Shown: positions 34,984 to 45,081, counted from the stretch's first letter. The stretch is DNA of 49,354 nucleotides from an uncultured Paracoccaceae bacterium (GCA_947503965.1 CANNFU010000016.1:1-49354); one strand, 5' to 3'. Program-made: numbers and translations. Notes: generated from the letters alone by a model not told the origin.

Positions 34984-35988
34984 ATGGGACAAATCCAACT
35001 GAAACAGGTCACCAAAAGCTTTGGCGACGTACAGGTTATCCCGCCTCTGGACCTGACCATCGAAGACGGCGAATTTACCGTCTTTGTCGGCCCCTCCGGC
35101 TGCGGTAAATCCACGCTGCTGCGGTTGATCGCCGGGCTTGAGGATATCACAACCGGCCATATCGAAATCGACGGCACGGACGCGACCGCCCTTGTCCCGG
35201 CCAAGCGCGGTCTGGCCATGGTGTTCCAATCCTACGCGCTTTATCCGCATATGACGGTGCGCAAGAACATCGCCTTCCCGCTGCGGATGGCAAAGATGGA
35301 TCAGGCGGAAATCGACAAGCGCGTCGAAGGTGCGGCCTCGGTCCTGAACCTCACCGACTATCTGGACCGGCGTCCGGGGCAGTTGTCTGGCGGACAGCGG
35401 CAGAGGGTCGCCATCGGCCGCGCGATTGTACGTGAGCCTTCGGCGTTCCTATTTGACGAACCGCTGTCCAACCTGGATGCGGCCCTGCGTGTTGGTATGC
35501 GCATGGAGATCAGCGAACTCCACAAGAAACTCGACACAACCATGATCTACGTCACCCACGACCAGGTGGAAGCGATGACCATGGCAGACAAGATCGTCGT
35601 CCTGCAAGCCGGTGTGATCGAACAGGTTGGCAGCCCGCTGGAACTGTATCGGGCACCCCGCAACCTGTTTGTCGCGGGGTTTATCGGATCACCCAAAATG
35701 AACCTGATCAATGGTGCCGAAGCGGGCAAACATGATGCGACAACGATCGGCATCCGGCCCGAACATATCGACGTGGTGCAGTCAGACGGAAAGTGGCAGG
35801 GAACCGTCGGCGTTGCCGAGCATCTCGGCTCGGACACCTTTTTTCACATCCACAATACCGGACTTGCTGAAACACTGACTGTGCGAGCGATTGGCGATGT
35901 CAGCCTGCGGCACGGTGACACAATTCATCTGAATCCACGCCTGGACGAAATTCATCGATTTGACGCGCAAGGTCTACGCATCGCATGA
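34984..35988 (+). CDS. smoK: Polyol ABC transporter ATPase SmoK
   Basis: A 334-residue cytoplasmic ATPase of the MalK/UgpC group. Walker A is GPSGCGKST (about 37-45), the Q-loop is in [11 protein letters not shown], the signature is [14 protein letters not shown], and Walker B is [14 protein letters not shown]-terminal regulatory domain (from about 235) has GIRPEHIDV. It drives import through SmoFG. The last four bases overlap smoS (ATGA). Confidence 0.94.
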   Translation: MGQIQLKQVTKSFGDVQVIPPLDLTIEDGEFTVFVGPSGCGKSTLLRLIAGLEDITTGHIEIDGTDATALVPAKRGLAMVFQSYALYPHMTVRKNIAFPLRMAKMDQAEIDKRVEGAASVLNLTDYLDRRPGQLSGGQRQRVAIGRAIVREPSAFLFDEPLSNLDAALRVGMRMEISELHKKLDTTMIYVTHDQVEAMTMADKIVVLQAGVIEQVGSPLELYRAPRNLFVAGFIGSPKMNLINGAEAGKHDATTIGIRPEHIDVVQSDGKWQGTVGVAEHLGSDTFFHIHNTGLAETLTVRAIGDVSLRHGDTIHLNPRLDEIHRFDAQGLRIA

Positions 35989-36758
35989 CGCGACTGGCAG
36001 GCAAATCGGCACTCATAACGGGTGCCGCCCGTGGAATTGGACTGGCATTTGCCGAGGCCTACCTGCGTGAGGGCGCGAAGCTAGCAATCGCAGATATCGA
36101 TGTGGCGCGCGCAAAGGCAGAGGCCGAGAGGCTGGGCGAAAATGTCATTGCCATCGCAATGGACGTCACCGATCGGGCCAGCATTGACGCGGCGATCGCG
36201 ACCACCGCCCAAACCTTCGGCCAGATCGACATCCTGATCAACAACGCCGCCATCTTCACAGCCGCCCCGATCATCGAAATCGACCGGGCTGACTATCAAC
36301 GGACGTTCGACATCAACGTCGCAGGCACACTCTTTACCCTGCAGGCCGTCGCGAAACACATGATCGACAAGGGCGTGAAGGGCAAAATAATCAACATGGC
36401 TTCCCAGGCCGGACGACGGGGCGAGGCGCTCGTCGGCGTCTATTGCGCGTCAAAGGCCGCAGTCATCAGCCTGACGCAATCAGCGGGGCTGAACCTGATC
36501 CAGCACGGGATCAACGTGAACGCCATCGCACCAGGTGTGGTGGACGGTGAACATTGGGACGGGGTTGATGCGTTTTTTGCCAAATATGAAGGCAAGGCAC
36601 CGGGTCAAAAGAAACGCGAGGTCGGCGGCGCTGTTCCTTATGGCCGCATGGGTAAGGCCGAGGATCTGACCGGCATGGCGATCTTTCTGGCCTCGGACGA
36701 GGCCGATTATATCGTCGCGCAGACATACAACGTGGACGGTGGAAACTGGATGAGCTGA
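35985..36758 (+). CDS. smoS: Sorbitol dehydrogenase, short-chain dehydrogenase family
   Basis: A 257-residue enzyme oxidising sorbitol to fructose (and galactitol to tagatose in the Rhodobacter enzyme) with NAD. The cofactor loop is TGAARGIG (12-19), NNAA is at 86-89, and the catalytic set includes Ser140, Tyr153 and Lys157 (YCASK). All are intact, and the length equals the Rhodobacter SmoS. It is placed between the transporter ATPase and the mannitol dehydrogenase with overlaps on both sides, giving direct coupling of uptake and oxidation. Confidence 0.91.
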   Translation: MTRLAGKSALITGAARGIGLAFAEAYLREGAKLAIADIDVARAKAEAERLGENVIAIAMDVTDRASIDAAIATTAQTFGQIDILINNAAIFTAAPIIEIDRADYQRTFDINVAGTLFTLQAVAKHMIDKGVKGKIINMASQAGRRGEALVGVYCASKAAVISLTQSAGLNLIQHGINVNAIAPGVVDGEHWDGVDAFFAKYEGKAPGQKKREVGGAVPYGRMGKAEDLTGMAIFLASDEADYIVAQTYNVDGGNWMS

Positions 36759-38251
36759 TGGCAGAGCAGAGCAAGACAAAAACCGCCATCGCTTTGTCGA
36801 ATGCAACACTGGGCCATGCGCCAAAAGGTGTTTCAGTGCCCACATACGATCGGTCGCAGCTGACGCCGGGCATTGTGCATATCGGGCTGGGAAACTTTCA
36901 CCGGGCGCATCAGGCGTGGTATCTGCACCGGCTGATGCATCGCGGGCTAGCGCATGATTGGGCGATCCTCGGTGCAGGCGTACGTCCTGCCGATGCAAGG
37001 ATGCGTGATCGGCTGCGAAAGCAGGATTGCCTGACCACGCTGGTCGAGCTGGACCCCGACAGTTCATCGGTCGAGGTGATCGGGTCAATGATCGACTATA
37101 TCGCGGTGGAACCCGAAAATGGCCCGCTGATCGCGGCGATGTCTGATCCGCGCATCCGGATCGTGTCCCTGACGGTCACAGAGGGTGGATATTATCAGGC
37201 CGAGACCGGCGGCCTGGACCTGCAGCACCCAGATATCTTGCATGATATGCAGCATCCACACCGCCCCAGAACCGCCTTTGGCGCAATGATTGCGGCCTAT
37301 CGGGCCAGACGCGATGCCGGGCATCCGCCATTTACCGGACAATGCTGCGACAACCTGCAAGGCAATGGTGACGTGCTGCGCCGGACGATTGTGGGGCTCG
37401 CCCGATTGTCGGACCCCGACCTTGCCGCGTGGATCGATACAAATGCCACCTTTCCCAATGCAATGGTGGATTGCATCGTTCCGGCAACGGGCGACGACAT
37501 CATACACTTTCTGAACACGCTGGGCATTATTGACGCCGCACCTGTGACGCACGAGAACTTTCGCCAGTGGGTCATCGAAGACCGATTTTGCGCAGGGCGT
37601 CCCCCATGGGAAAAGTCAGGTGTGACGATGACACACGACGTGCATGCCTATGAAAGCATGAAAATCCGTATTCTGAACGCCGGTCATCAGATACTGGCGA
37701 ATGCGGGTGAATTGCTGGGTCTGGCGACCATCGCTGACTGTATGGCCGACAGACAAATGGCCGCCTTTTTTCACAAGGTCCAGGTCAACGAAATCCTGCC
37801 GCATGTGGCGGCGGTCGCGGGCATGTCCCAGGTGGACTACCTATCGATCATCAAGAAACGATTTGCGAACCCAAAGATCCACGATACGACGCGCCGCGTG
37901 GCATTTGACGGGTCTGCCCGCCATCCCGGTTTCGTCCTGCCTGTGCTGCGCGACCGTTTGGCGACGGGCGGCACAATCGCGGGGCTGGCCCTGGTCGAGG
38001 CTCTTTGGGCGCGGATGTGTGCCGCAACGCGCGAGGACGGTACATTCATTGCAGCAAATGATCCCGATTGGGAGCGTCTGACAGCCGTCGCCGCGCAGGC
38101 GAAAACGCGACCATCAAGCTGGCTGGAGATGCGCCAGATCTATGGTGATCTGTCAGAGAACACAGACTTTGCGACCGCGTTCGATCATTGGTTAAGGATT
38201 ATCTGGCGCGACGGAACGCAAGCGGCTCTTGACCTCTATCTGAATGAATAG
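36758..38251 (+). CDS. mtlK: Mannitol 2-dehydrogenase
   Basis: A 497-residue enzyme of the long-chain polyol dehydrogenase family, oxidising mannitol (also arabitol) to fructose with NAD. Landmarks are GIVHIGLGNFHRAHQAWYLH near the N-terminus, TVTEGGYY, and KIRILNAGHQILANAGELLG with the catalytic Lys region before it (VHAYESMK). The frame is complete. It overlaps smoS by one base (TGATG) and ends the operon. The usual fructokinase of related operons is not found directly downstream. Confidence 0.93.
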   Translation: MAEQSKTKTAIALSNATLGHAPKGVSVPTYDRSQLTPGIVHIGLGNFHRAHQAWYLHRLMHRGLAHDWAILGAGVRPADARMRDRLRKQDCLTTLVELDPDSSSVEVIGSMIDYIAVEPENGPLIAAMSDPRIRIVSLTVTEGGYYQAETGGLDLQHPDILHDMQHPHRPRTAFGAMIAAYRARRDAGHPPFTGQCCDNLQGNGDVLRRTIVGLARLSDPDLAAWIDTNATFPNAMVDCIVPATGDDIIHFLNTLGIIDAAPVTHENFRQWVIEDRFCAGRPPWEKSGVTMTHDVHAYESMKIRILNAGHQILANAGELLGLATIADCMADRQMAAFFHKVQVNEILPHVAAVAGMSQVDYLSIIKKRFANPKIHDTTRRVAFDGSARHPGFVLPVLRDRLATGGTIAGLALVEALWARMCAATREDGTFIAANDPDWERLTAVAAQAKTRPSSWLEMRQIYGDLSENTDFATAFDHWLRIIWRDGTQAALDLYLNE

Positions 38252-38564
38252 TGCCTCGCTTGATCCTGTGCTGCATTTGTTTCGCCGCTGCGTTCCATCC
38301 AGATAGGGCGTCGAAAAATTGGCCGGAAACCTGACCTGGACAGTGTAGTCACAATGAGATGTGTGATTTGCACCGAAACCGGCGCATTTTGATGTTCCCT
38401 TCGAAGCGAGTATTGCACGCATATGTAGGCATCCACGATCCCGGCCTCGAACGCTGGAAAACGATCAAGCACCTCCCTTCCGGTCAACGCATTCCGCAAG
38501 CCTGATCAAGCATCCCTTGCCTGCGGCGGTCATCATGTCAAAGTGAACGCAAGGCAATGCAGAT
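38252..38564. other. Intergenic stretch between mtlK and the AraC-type gene
   Basis: About 313 bases with no convincing gene. A minus-strand frame of 87 codons (38236-38499) runs through it and into mtlK but lacks a ribosome site and recognisable motifs. No clear terminator after mtlK was seen. Confidence 0.4.
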
Positions 38565-39395
38565 ATGTCCCTGATCGACAAACTCATATGGCAGATCGAG
38601 ATGCGATTGCACCAGCAGGTGACGCTGCATGATCTGGCCAGGGCCTGCGCCGTCAGCCCCTACCACATGGCGCGCAGCTTTCGGATTGCTGCGGGCCTTT
38701 CGCCCATGGCCTATTTGCGCGCGCGCCGCTTATCTGTTGCGGCAAAGGCGCTGGCGACGGGTGATCAGGATATCCTGTCAGTCGCGCTCGCCATGCCTTA
38801 CAACTCTCACGAGGCGTTCACCCGCGCGTTTGTGTCGTATTTCGGTGTCACACCACAATCTGTGCGACAGGCGCGGTCTGTTGAAACCCTTATCCTGATG
38901 GAGCCTTTGAAAATGCAAAAAGAAATGATTGTCGATGTCGCTGCCCCTGAAATCAGAAACCGCGCGGGTTTTCGGGTTGTGGGGCTCAGCGTGAAAGCCC
39001 GCTTTGACGACAACAGCGCCCTTGCCGGGCTATGGCAGCAATTCAATGCCCGCGAGGATGAAGTGTCCGATGTCATCGGCGACTGCGCTTATGGTGTGTG
39101 TTGCGATGCTGATGAAAAAGGCAGCTTTCGCTATGTCGCGGGTGTTGAAGCACCGCGCAATGCAAGCATACCAAAAGGCATGACCGAGGTCCTATTGCCC
39201 GAAGGTCGCTACGCCGTGTTTACCCATTTCGGACATATCGCGGATTTCCCGAAAACGGTTTACACGATCTGGAACAAGACACTGCCCGATGCCGGGCTGG
39301 AACCAAGACAGGCGCCTGATTTGGAACTCTATGATCAGCGCTTCAATGTCGAAACAGGTCGCGGCGAGGTCGAGATCTGGATCCCGGTAGACTGA
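38565..39395 (+). CDS. AraC-family regulator with GyrI-like effector domain
   Basis: A 276-residue protein. The N-terminal AraC DNA-binding domain has two helix-turn-helix units (VTLHDLARACAVSPYHMARS, and DILSVALAMPYNSHEAFTRA followed by FVSYFGVTPQSVR). The C-terminal part (about 125-276) has the GyrI/SOUL-like pattern of Rob- and BmrR-type ligand domains, including the strand LLPEGRYAVFTHFGH and ending EVEIWIPVD. Such proteins respond to small hydrophobic compounds and often control drug efflux. Its target is not obvious in the window. Confidence 0.88.
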   Translation: MSLIDKLIWQIEMRLHQQVTLHDLARACAVSPYHMARSFRIAAGLSPMAYLRARRLSVAAKALATGDQDILSVALAMPYNSHEAFTRAFVSYFGVTPQSVRQARSVETLILMEPLKMQKEMIVDVAAPEIRNRAGFRVVGLSVKARFDDNSALAGLWQQFNAREDEVSDVIGDCAYGVCCDADEKGSFRYVAGVEAPRNASIPKGMTEVLLPEGRYAVFTHFGHIADFPKTVYTIWNKTLPDAGLEPRQAPDLELYDQRFNVETGRGEVEIWIPVD

Positions 39396-39453
39396 GCTTA
39401 TCGCTCCTCGAACCCGGTTTTGGGGGCGGCGTTAATAGTTTGCATCAAACGGT

Positions 39454-39478
39454 CCTGTACATACGCTGTATGTACAGG
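39454..39478. repeat. Perfect 11-bp inverted repeat between convergent genes
   Basis: CCTGTACATAC, a 3-base centre GCT, and the exact complement lie between the 3' ends of the AraC-type gene and oppF. Similar half-sites (CTGTACGC, GCATACGC) follow at about 39480-39500. There is no clear T-run on either side. It may act as a two-way terminator or a binding site. Confidence 0.55.
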
Positions 39479-39517
39479 TTCTGTACGCAATGCATACGCG
39501 CCCTGCGCGGCCATCGT

Positions 39518-40528
39518 CTATTCGTTAACGACCAGAACCTGCTGGGCCTCATGATAAGGACAGGCCACGAAATGTCGCCCGCCGACATCCTCAAGCGCCG
39601 GTTTTGCATCCGCGCAGTCGGGCTGTACTTTCGGGCACCGTGTGCGAAAAACGCAGCCCGACGGGGGGCGAAGCGGCGAAGGCAGCTCGCCCTCCAGAAT
39701 GGGCCGATGGCGGGCGCGTTCCAGCACCGGATCAGGGATCGGCACCGACGAAATCAGCGCCTGACTGTATGGATGTTCGGGCGCCGTGGTCAGTTTATGC
39801 GCTTCCGCTGTCTCCATCACGCGGCCCAGATACAGCACCAGAATTCGGTCGCTGATATGCTTTACCACGCTCAGATCATGCGCGATAAAGATCATCGACA
39901 ATCCCATATCCCGTTGTAATTCCATCAACAAATTGATGACCTGCGCCTGTACTGACACATCCAGCGCCGACACCGGTTCGTCGCAGATGATCAGCTTGGG
40001 TTTCAGGATCAGCGCCCGCGCGATCCCGATCCGCTGGCATTGCCCGCCGGAAAACTCATGCGGATAGCGGTTGATCAGATTGGGTAGCAGGCCCACACGC
40101 TCCATCAGTTCGCCAACCCGGCGTTTGACCTCTTTGCGCGGGGTATTGGGCTCGTGCGTGATCAACGGCTCGGCGATGATTTCGCCCACGGTCATCCGCG
40201 GGTTCAGAGCCGCCAGCGGGTCCTGAAAGATCATCTGCACATCGCGCCGGTGGACCCGCCGCTGGCGCGTGTCCATGTTGGCTAGGTCATGGTCTTCGAA
40301 AAAGATATTGCCGCCGGATGACGGTATCGTCCCGACAATCGCCCGCGCGATGGTGGACTTACCAGAACCGGATTCCCCAACAATCCCAAGGCACTCGCCC
40401 GGCTGCAGGTCGAATGACACCTCGGACACCGCGTGCAGTTTCATGGCCGGCGTCCAGGGCCACGACCCGGGGCGGCGCACGTCGAATGTGACGGAAAGAT
40501 TACGAACGGAAAGCAGCGGGTTCATCAC
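39518..40528 (-). CDS. oppF: Oligopeptide ABC transporter ATPase OppF
   Basis: A 336-residue ATPase of the peptide/nickel transporter group. Walker A is GESGSGKST, the signature FSGGQCQRIGIARA, and Walker B LIICDEPVSALD. The C-terminal CFRTRCPK-like Cys cluster is the usual OppD/F iron-sulfur-type tail (CVFRTRCPKVQPDC). It starts inside the oppD end (4-base overlap). With OppD it powers OppBC. Confidence 0.92.
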   Translation of the reverse strand: MMNPLLSVRNLSVTFDVRRPGSWPWTPAMKLHAVSEVSFDLQPGECLGIVGESGSGKSTIARAIVGTIPSSGGNIFFEDHDLANMDTRQRRVHRRDVQMIFQDPLAALNPRMTVGEIIAEPLITHEPNTPRKEVKRRVGELMERVGLLPNLINRYPHEFSGGQCQRIGIARALILKPKLIICDEPVSALDVSVQAQVINLLMELQRDMGLSMIFIAHDLSVVKHISDRILVLYLGRVMETAEAHKLTTAPEHPYSQALISSVPIPDPVLERARHRPILEGELPSPLRPPSGCVFRTRCPKVQPDCADAKPALEDVGGRHFVACPYHEAQQVLVVNE

Positions 40529-41490
40529 GCGTCCTCCTGCACGGGCAGGTGACAGGCGCGGCGCCGATTGCCCGTTGTTTCAAGCATCGGACGCTCTGCC
40601 CGGCAATTGTCCAACAGTTGCGCACAGCGTGGCGAGAACGGACAACCGGGCGGCAGGTGCGACATATCCGGCGGCTCACCCGCGATGGTGGCAAGCGTTG
40701 CCTCGTCTTTGTCGAGGCGGGGAACCGCCTTCAAAAGTCCACTGGTGTAAGGGTGCGAAGGCTGGGCAAAGATATCGTCGGTCGGCCCCTCCTCCATGAT
40801 CTGACCGCCATACATCACCAGCGTGCGATCACAGAAACCTGCAACGATCCCGAGATCATGGGTGATCAGTATGACGGCTGTGCCGAAATCCTGCCGGATA
40901 TCGGCTAGCAACTGCATGATCTGCGCCTGTACCGTTACGTCCAAGGCTGTTGTCGGCTCATCCGCGATCAGCAGGCGGGGCTGGCAGAGCAGCGACATCG
41001 CGATCATGATCCGCTGGCGCATCCCGCCGGAAAACTCGTGCGGGTACATCGTGACCCGCGCCCGCGCATCGGGGATGCGCACCGCATCCAGCATCTGCAC
41101 CGCCTTGGTGATCGCATCTTTCTTGCTGATCCCGTCATGCAGCATCAACACCTCGGCCATCTGGTCACTTACCCGCAGATAAGGGTTCAGCGATGTCATC
41201 GGGTCCTGAAAGATCATCGCCATGTCTTTGCTGCGGATCTTGTTGAACTCACGCTGGCTCATGGCCAGCAGATTCTGGCCGTCGAACCGTGCGATGCCTG
41301 CGGCGCGCCCGTTTTTGGCCAGAAGCCCCATCGCGGCAAAGGCGGTCTGACTTTTCCCCGACCCGGATTCGCCAACAATCGCCAGGGTTTCGCCCTTGTC
41401 GATGTTGAAGGTCACGCCATTGACCGCATTCACATCCCCGTCGGCAGTGGTGAACGTGACGGAGAGGTCTTCGATTTCCAGAAGGCTCAT
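40525..41490 (-). CDS. oppD: Oligopeptide ABC transporter ATPase OppD
   Basis: A 321-residue ATPase. Walker A is GESGSGKSQ (final residue Q rather than the usual T or S), the signature FSGGMRQRIMIAMSL, and Walker B LLIADEPTTALD. The C-terminal cluster CPFSPRCAQLLDNC is that of the OppD group. It lies three bases after oppC and overlaps oppF by four. Confidence 0.92.
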   Translation of the reverse strand: MSLLEIEDLSVTFTTADGDVNAVNGVTFNIDKGETLAIVGESGSGKSQTAFAAMGLLAKNGRAAGIARFDGQNLLAMSQREFNKIRSKDMAMIFQDPMTSLNPYLRVSDQMAEVLMLHDGISKKDAITKAVQMLDAVRIPDARARVTMYPHEFSGGMRQRIMIAMSLLCQPRLLIADEPTTALDVTVQAQIMQLLADIRQDFGTAVILITHDLGIVAGFCDRTLVMYGGQIMEEGPTDDIFAQPSHPYTSGLLKAVPRLDKDEATLATIAGEPPDMSHLPPGCPFSPRCAQLLDNCRAERPMLETTGNRRRACHLPVQEDA

Positions 41491-41493
41491 GAT

Positions 41494-42420
41494 CTAGCGG
41501 TCCTTGGGGTCGAGCGCATCACGCAACCCGTCGCCCACAAAGAAGAAGGCGAAGATGGTGACGACAAAGAAGAAAAGCGGATAGGCGATCTGCCAGTAAT
41601 AGCCGAACTGCATGGTGCGTGCGCCTTCGTTGATCAGCGCACCCAGTGATGTGTTCGGTTCCTGCACGCCAAGGCCGAGGAAGCTGATGAAGCTTTCGAA
41701 GATGATCATCGATGGCACCAGCAGCGTGGCATAGACGATCACGATCCCTAGCAGATTGGGCACGATATGGCGCAGGATGATCTTGATGGGGCGCACGCCG
41801 GTGGCGACAGCGACCTCGACGAATTCCTTGTTCTTAATGGTTAGCGTCTGCCCGCGGGCGATCCGCGCCATGTCGAGCCAGGAGATCAGCCCGATCCCCA
41901 GAAACAGCATGAAGATTGACCGGCCAAAGATGACCAGCATCAGGATCAACACGAACATGAACGGGATTGACATCAGCACGTCGACGATCCTCATCATTGC
42001 CCCATCGATCCGTCCGCCGAAATAGCCCGCTGTGGCCCCGTAAAGCGTGCCGACAATCACGGCCACCATGGCCCCGACAATCCCCACCATCAGCGAAATG
42101 CCCGTGCCCTGCACGACCCGGGCGTAAAGGTCGCGCCCATTGCTGTCGGTGCCGAAATAGTGGCCATTCTCAATTGACGGCACGCCCTTGTTTGCGTTGC
42201 TGCCGATCAGAGAAAAATCAACAAACCCCTTGTCATACTGGGCAAAGAACTGTCCGAACAGGGCGAAAGCCCCGATCAGCCCCAGCATGATCAGCGACAC
42301 GACAGCGGCCTTGTTGCGGAAAAACCGGGTGCGGGCATCGGCCCAAAGCGATCGGCCTTTGATTTCGGCCAGCTGCGCGGCGTCGCCAACGCCTTCGACT
42401 GCGGCTCTGTTGGGAAACAT
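41494..42420 (-). CDS. oppC: Oligopeptide ABC transporter permease OppC
   Basis: A 308-residue inner-membrane permease with about six helices. The N-terminal OppC segment is RFFRNKAAVVSLIMLGLIGA, then HYFGTDSNGRDLYARVVQG, and the ATPase-contact loop is EFVEVAVATGVRPIKIILRH. It pairs with OppB. The gene follows oppB by 12 bases. Confidence 0.93.
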   Translation of the reverse strand: MFPNRAAVEGVGDAAQLAEIKGRSLWADARTRFFRNKAAVVSLIMLGLIGAFALFGQFFAQYDKGFVDFSLIGSNANKGVPSIENGHYFGTDSNGRDLYARVVQGTGISLMVGIVGAMVAVIVGTLYGATAGYFGGRIDGAMMRIVDVLMSIPFMFVLILMLVIFGRSIFMLFLGIGLISWLDMARIARGQTLTIKNKEFVEVAVATGVRPIKIILRHIVPNLLGIVIVYATLLVPSMIIFESFISFLGLGVQEPNTSLGALINEGARTMQFGYYWQIAYPLFFFVVTIFAFFFVGDGLRDALDPKDR

Positions 42421-42432
42421 CTGTTTGCCCCC

Positions 42433-43356
42433 TTAGTAGCGGATTTTAGGATCGATCCAAGCGTAAAGGACATCGACCACAAGGTTGAAGAATATCGTCA
42501 GGGCGCCCACCAGAATGGTGATCCCCATGATCACGGAATAGTCGCGGTTGAAGGCGGAGTTGACAAAGAACTGACCGATCCCGCCTGTCGAAAAGAACAC
42601 GTCAATCACGACAGAGCCTGTAATCATTCCCACGAAAGCAGGCCCCAGATAGGACAGCACCGGCAACATCGCAGGCTTCATCGCATGCCGCCAGATGACA
42701 CGGCGCATCGGCAGCCCCTTGGCGCGAGCCGTGCGGATGAAGTTGGTGTTCAGCACCTCCAGCATGGATGACCGGGTGATCCGCGCAATGGAGGCCATAT
42801 AGGATGTAGACAGCGCGATCACAGGCATGACAAGGTTCTGCCACTGCCCCCCGTTCCAGCCACCGCCGGGCAGCCAGCCCAGCCAGAGAGTAAAGGTCAG
42901 CACCAGGATCGGCGCCATGACAAAGTTCGGCAGCACCTGCGCACCGACCGAGATGCCCACTGCCAGATAGTCCAGCCAGGAATTCTGGCGGATGGCGGCA
43001 GCCACGCCCAGTGAAACGCCGACAGTGACCGCAACCACAAACGACCAGAAGCCGTAGGTCAGGGTGACCGGAAAGCCCTGCGCGATGATATCGTTCACGC
43101 TGCGGTCCTTGTACTGGAACGACGGGCCGAAATCGAAACTGGTGACCACACCCCAGACATAATTGGCGATCTGCGCCCAGAACGGCTGATCCAGCCCGTA
43201 TTTCGCCTCGATATTCGCGAGCACTTCAGGCGGTAGGGGACGTTCGGAGTTGAACGGGCCACCGGGGGCTGCGTACATCAGGATGAACGAGATGATGACC
43301 AGCACCAATAGCGTCGGGATGGCCACAGCGAGGCGGCGTATGACAAAGCTGAACAT
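42433..43356 (-). CDS. oppB: Oligopeptide ABC transporter permease OppB
   Basis: A 307-residue inner-membrane permease. It has the usual start FVIRRLAVAIPTLLVLVIIS, the periplasmic stretch GPFNSERPLPPEVLANIEAK YGLDQP-like region, and the contact loop TARAKGLPMRRVIWRH. About six helices. It follows oppA after a hairpin-containing gap of 81 bases. Confidence 0.93.
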   Translation of the reverse strand: MFSFVIRRLAVAIPTLLVLVIISFILMYAAPGGPFNSERPLPPEVLANIEAKYGLDQPFWAQIANYVWGVVTSFDFGPSFQYKDRSVNDIIAQGFPVTLTYGFWSFVVAVTVGVSLGVAAAIRQNSWLDYLAVGISVGAQVLPNFVMAPILVLTFTLWLGWLPGGGWNGGQWQNLVMPVIALSTSYMASIARITRSSMLEVLNTNFIRTARAKGLPMRRVIWRHAMKPAMLPVLSYLGPAFVGMITGSVVIDVFFSTGGIGQFFVNSAFNRDYSVIMGITILVGALTIFFNLVVDVLYAWIDPKIRY

Positions 43357-43396
43357 ATGTCAGGGGTCCACAAATCTGTGTATTGTGAAAGAGAAT

Positions 43397-43424
43397 GCCG
43401 CGTCCCCTGCGATGGGAACGCGGC
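43397..43424 (-). other. Hairpin between oppA and oppB
   Basis: On the minus strand GCCGCGTTCCC pairs with GGGGACGCGGC (one G-T pair) around the 6-base loop ATCGCA, starting 13 bases after the oppA stop. It is followed by ATTCTCTTTC, a weak T-rich tract. It may partly stop transcription or protect the oppA message. Confidence 0.65.
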
Positions 43425-43437
43425 GGATCAGATCGGA

Positions 43438-45081
43438 TTACTCGGCGATCTTGTAGAAGTCTTTCGAGTACCAGTTCTGCTGGAAGTTATTCACCGGCCA
43501 GCCTTCAAGGTTCTCGTTGAGCATATTGACCGATGCATAGTGATAGATCGGGATGATCGGCACATCGCGGGCGATGATCTGTTCGACCTGCTCATAAAGG
43601 GGTTGCGGGTTGTCAGAGGTCTTTGCCTGCTCAAGCAGCGCATCCACTTCGGGGTTGTTGTATTTGGCGTCGTTATAGCCAGACCCTGAATCCATCAGGT
43701 CAAGGAATGTCGATGCCTCGTTATAGTCGGCGCACCAACCTGCACGGGCAATTTCATAGTCCTGATTGCCGCGTGTTTCGAGGAAGGTCTGCCATTCCTG
43801 GTTCCCCAGTTCGGTCTGCACACCCAATGTTTGCTGCCACATCTGACTGATCGCGATGGCCACAGATTTATGGGCCTCGGAAGTGTTGTAGATCAGGTTG
43901 ACCGACAGCGGATTATCGGGGCCAAAGCCTGCCTCGGCCATCAGTTCCTTCGCCATGGCTTCACGTTCGGCCTGATCCATTGTGGCGATAGGTGTTTCAG
44001 GTGTCTCAAACCCGGCAGTCGCCCAGTGCGTAAAGGTGTAGGCGGCCTTCTGACCACCGGCCAGCACGTTGTCGACGATCACGTCGCGGTTGACCGCCAG
44101 CGACAGGGCCTGACGCACATTGGGATCCAGCAAAGCAGGGTTCGAATTCTCATCCGTCAGGTTGATGGTGTAATAATAGGAACAAGCCGTAGGCACGGAC
44201 AGGGCCTGATCGGGGTATTGTTCGCTCAGCCGCGGGAACTGGCCTGCCGGCACAGCGGTCCGATCCAGCTCACCGGCCAAGTAGCGGGTCAGGGCCACGT
44301 TTTCGTCCGGGATCACAAGGCGTACGACCCGTTCGATGATCGTGTTTTCATTGTCCCAGTACATTTCGTTACGCTCGCGCACCATGCGCTCCTGCGGGAC
44401 GAACTCGGTCAGGACATACGCGCCGTTTGACACCATATTGCCGGGCTGGGTCCAGTTGTCGCCATGCTCTTCGATGGTCGCCTGATGCACGGGGAAGGTG
44501 GTGAAATGGGTGACCATCTGCGGGAAATAAGGCAAGGGTTTGGTCAGGCGCACCTCAAGCGTGGTGTCGTCAATAGCGGTCACGCCCAGTTCGGATGTTT
44601 CCATTTCGCCCGCAATCACGGCACTGGCGTTTTCCAGCGCCATCAATTCAATGAACCAGGAATAGGGTGAGGCGAGTTCAGGCGACGCTGCGCGTTTCCA
44701 CGCATATTCGAAATCACCAGCGGTGACCGTGTCGCCATTGGACCATTTCGCGTCATCACGCAGCGTGAAGGTATAGACCAGATTGTCGTCGCTGACCTCA
44801 TGGCTCAGCGCGACACCGGGGATCAGGTTGCCATCGGCATCCTGATTATAAAGGCCTTCGAACAAGTCGCGCAGGATGTCACCACCCGCACTGTCTTCGG
44901 CAACGCCGGGGTCAATCGACGGGCTTTCGTCGAGATCGCGGTAGGTGAAAGTCTGGTCAGAGGCGAGGGCTTCGCCGGTTTCCGGGTGCGTGGCATGACC
45001 GTCTGCATAAAGCGCGCCTGTGGAGGCGATCAAAAATGCAGAGGTCGTGGCGAGCAGTTTGGTTTTCAATGTCATGGACAT
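43438..45081 (-). CDS. oppA: Oligopeptide-binding periplasmic protein OppA
   Basis: A 547-residue solute-binding protein of family 5. The signal peptide ends near STGALYA/DG. OppA/MppA landmarks are FTYRDLDESPSIDPGVAEDS, DILRDLFEGLYNQDADGN, YTFTLRDDAKWSNGDTVTAG followed by DFEYAWKR, and SNGAYVLTEFVPQERM. It delivers peptides to OppBC. A GGGAG ribosome site precedes the ATG. It is the first gene of the operon. Confidence 0.94.
   Translation of the reverse strand: MSMTLKTKLLATTSAFLIASTGALYADGHATHPETGEALASDQTFTYRDLDESPSIDPGVAEDSAGGDILRDLFEGLYNQDADGNLIPGVALSHEVSDDNLVYTFTLRDDAKWSNGDTVTAGDFEYAWKRAASPELASPYSWFIELMALENASAVIAGEMETSELGVTAIDDTTLEVRLTKPLPYFPQMVTHFTTFPVHQATIEEHGDNWTQPGNMVSNGAYVLTEFVPQERMVRERNEMYWDNENTIIERVVRLVIPDENVALTRYLAGELDRTAVPAGQFPRLSEQYPDQALSVPTACSYYYTINLTDENSNPALLDPNVRQALSLAVNRDVIVDNVLAGGQKAAYTFTHWATAGFETPETPIATMDQAEREAMAKELMAEAGFGPDNPLSVNLIYNTSEAHKSVAIAISQMWQQTLGVQTELGNQEWQTFLETRGNQDYEIARAGWCADYNEASTFLDLMDSGSGYNDAKYNNPEVDALLEQAKTSDNPQPLYEQVEQIIARDVPIIPIYHYASVNMLNENLEGWPVNNFQQNWYSKDFYKIAE

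Noticed and set aside
36480..37088. Minus-strand frame of 202 codons across the smoS-mtlK junction
   Set aside because: Both plus-strand enzymes are complete and the antisense frame has no supporting features.
39454..39478. LexA box
   Set aside because: CTGT and ACAG are 15 bases apart here rather than 8, and alphaproteobacterial LexA sites are of the GTTC-N7-GTTC type.
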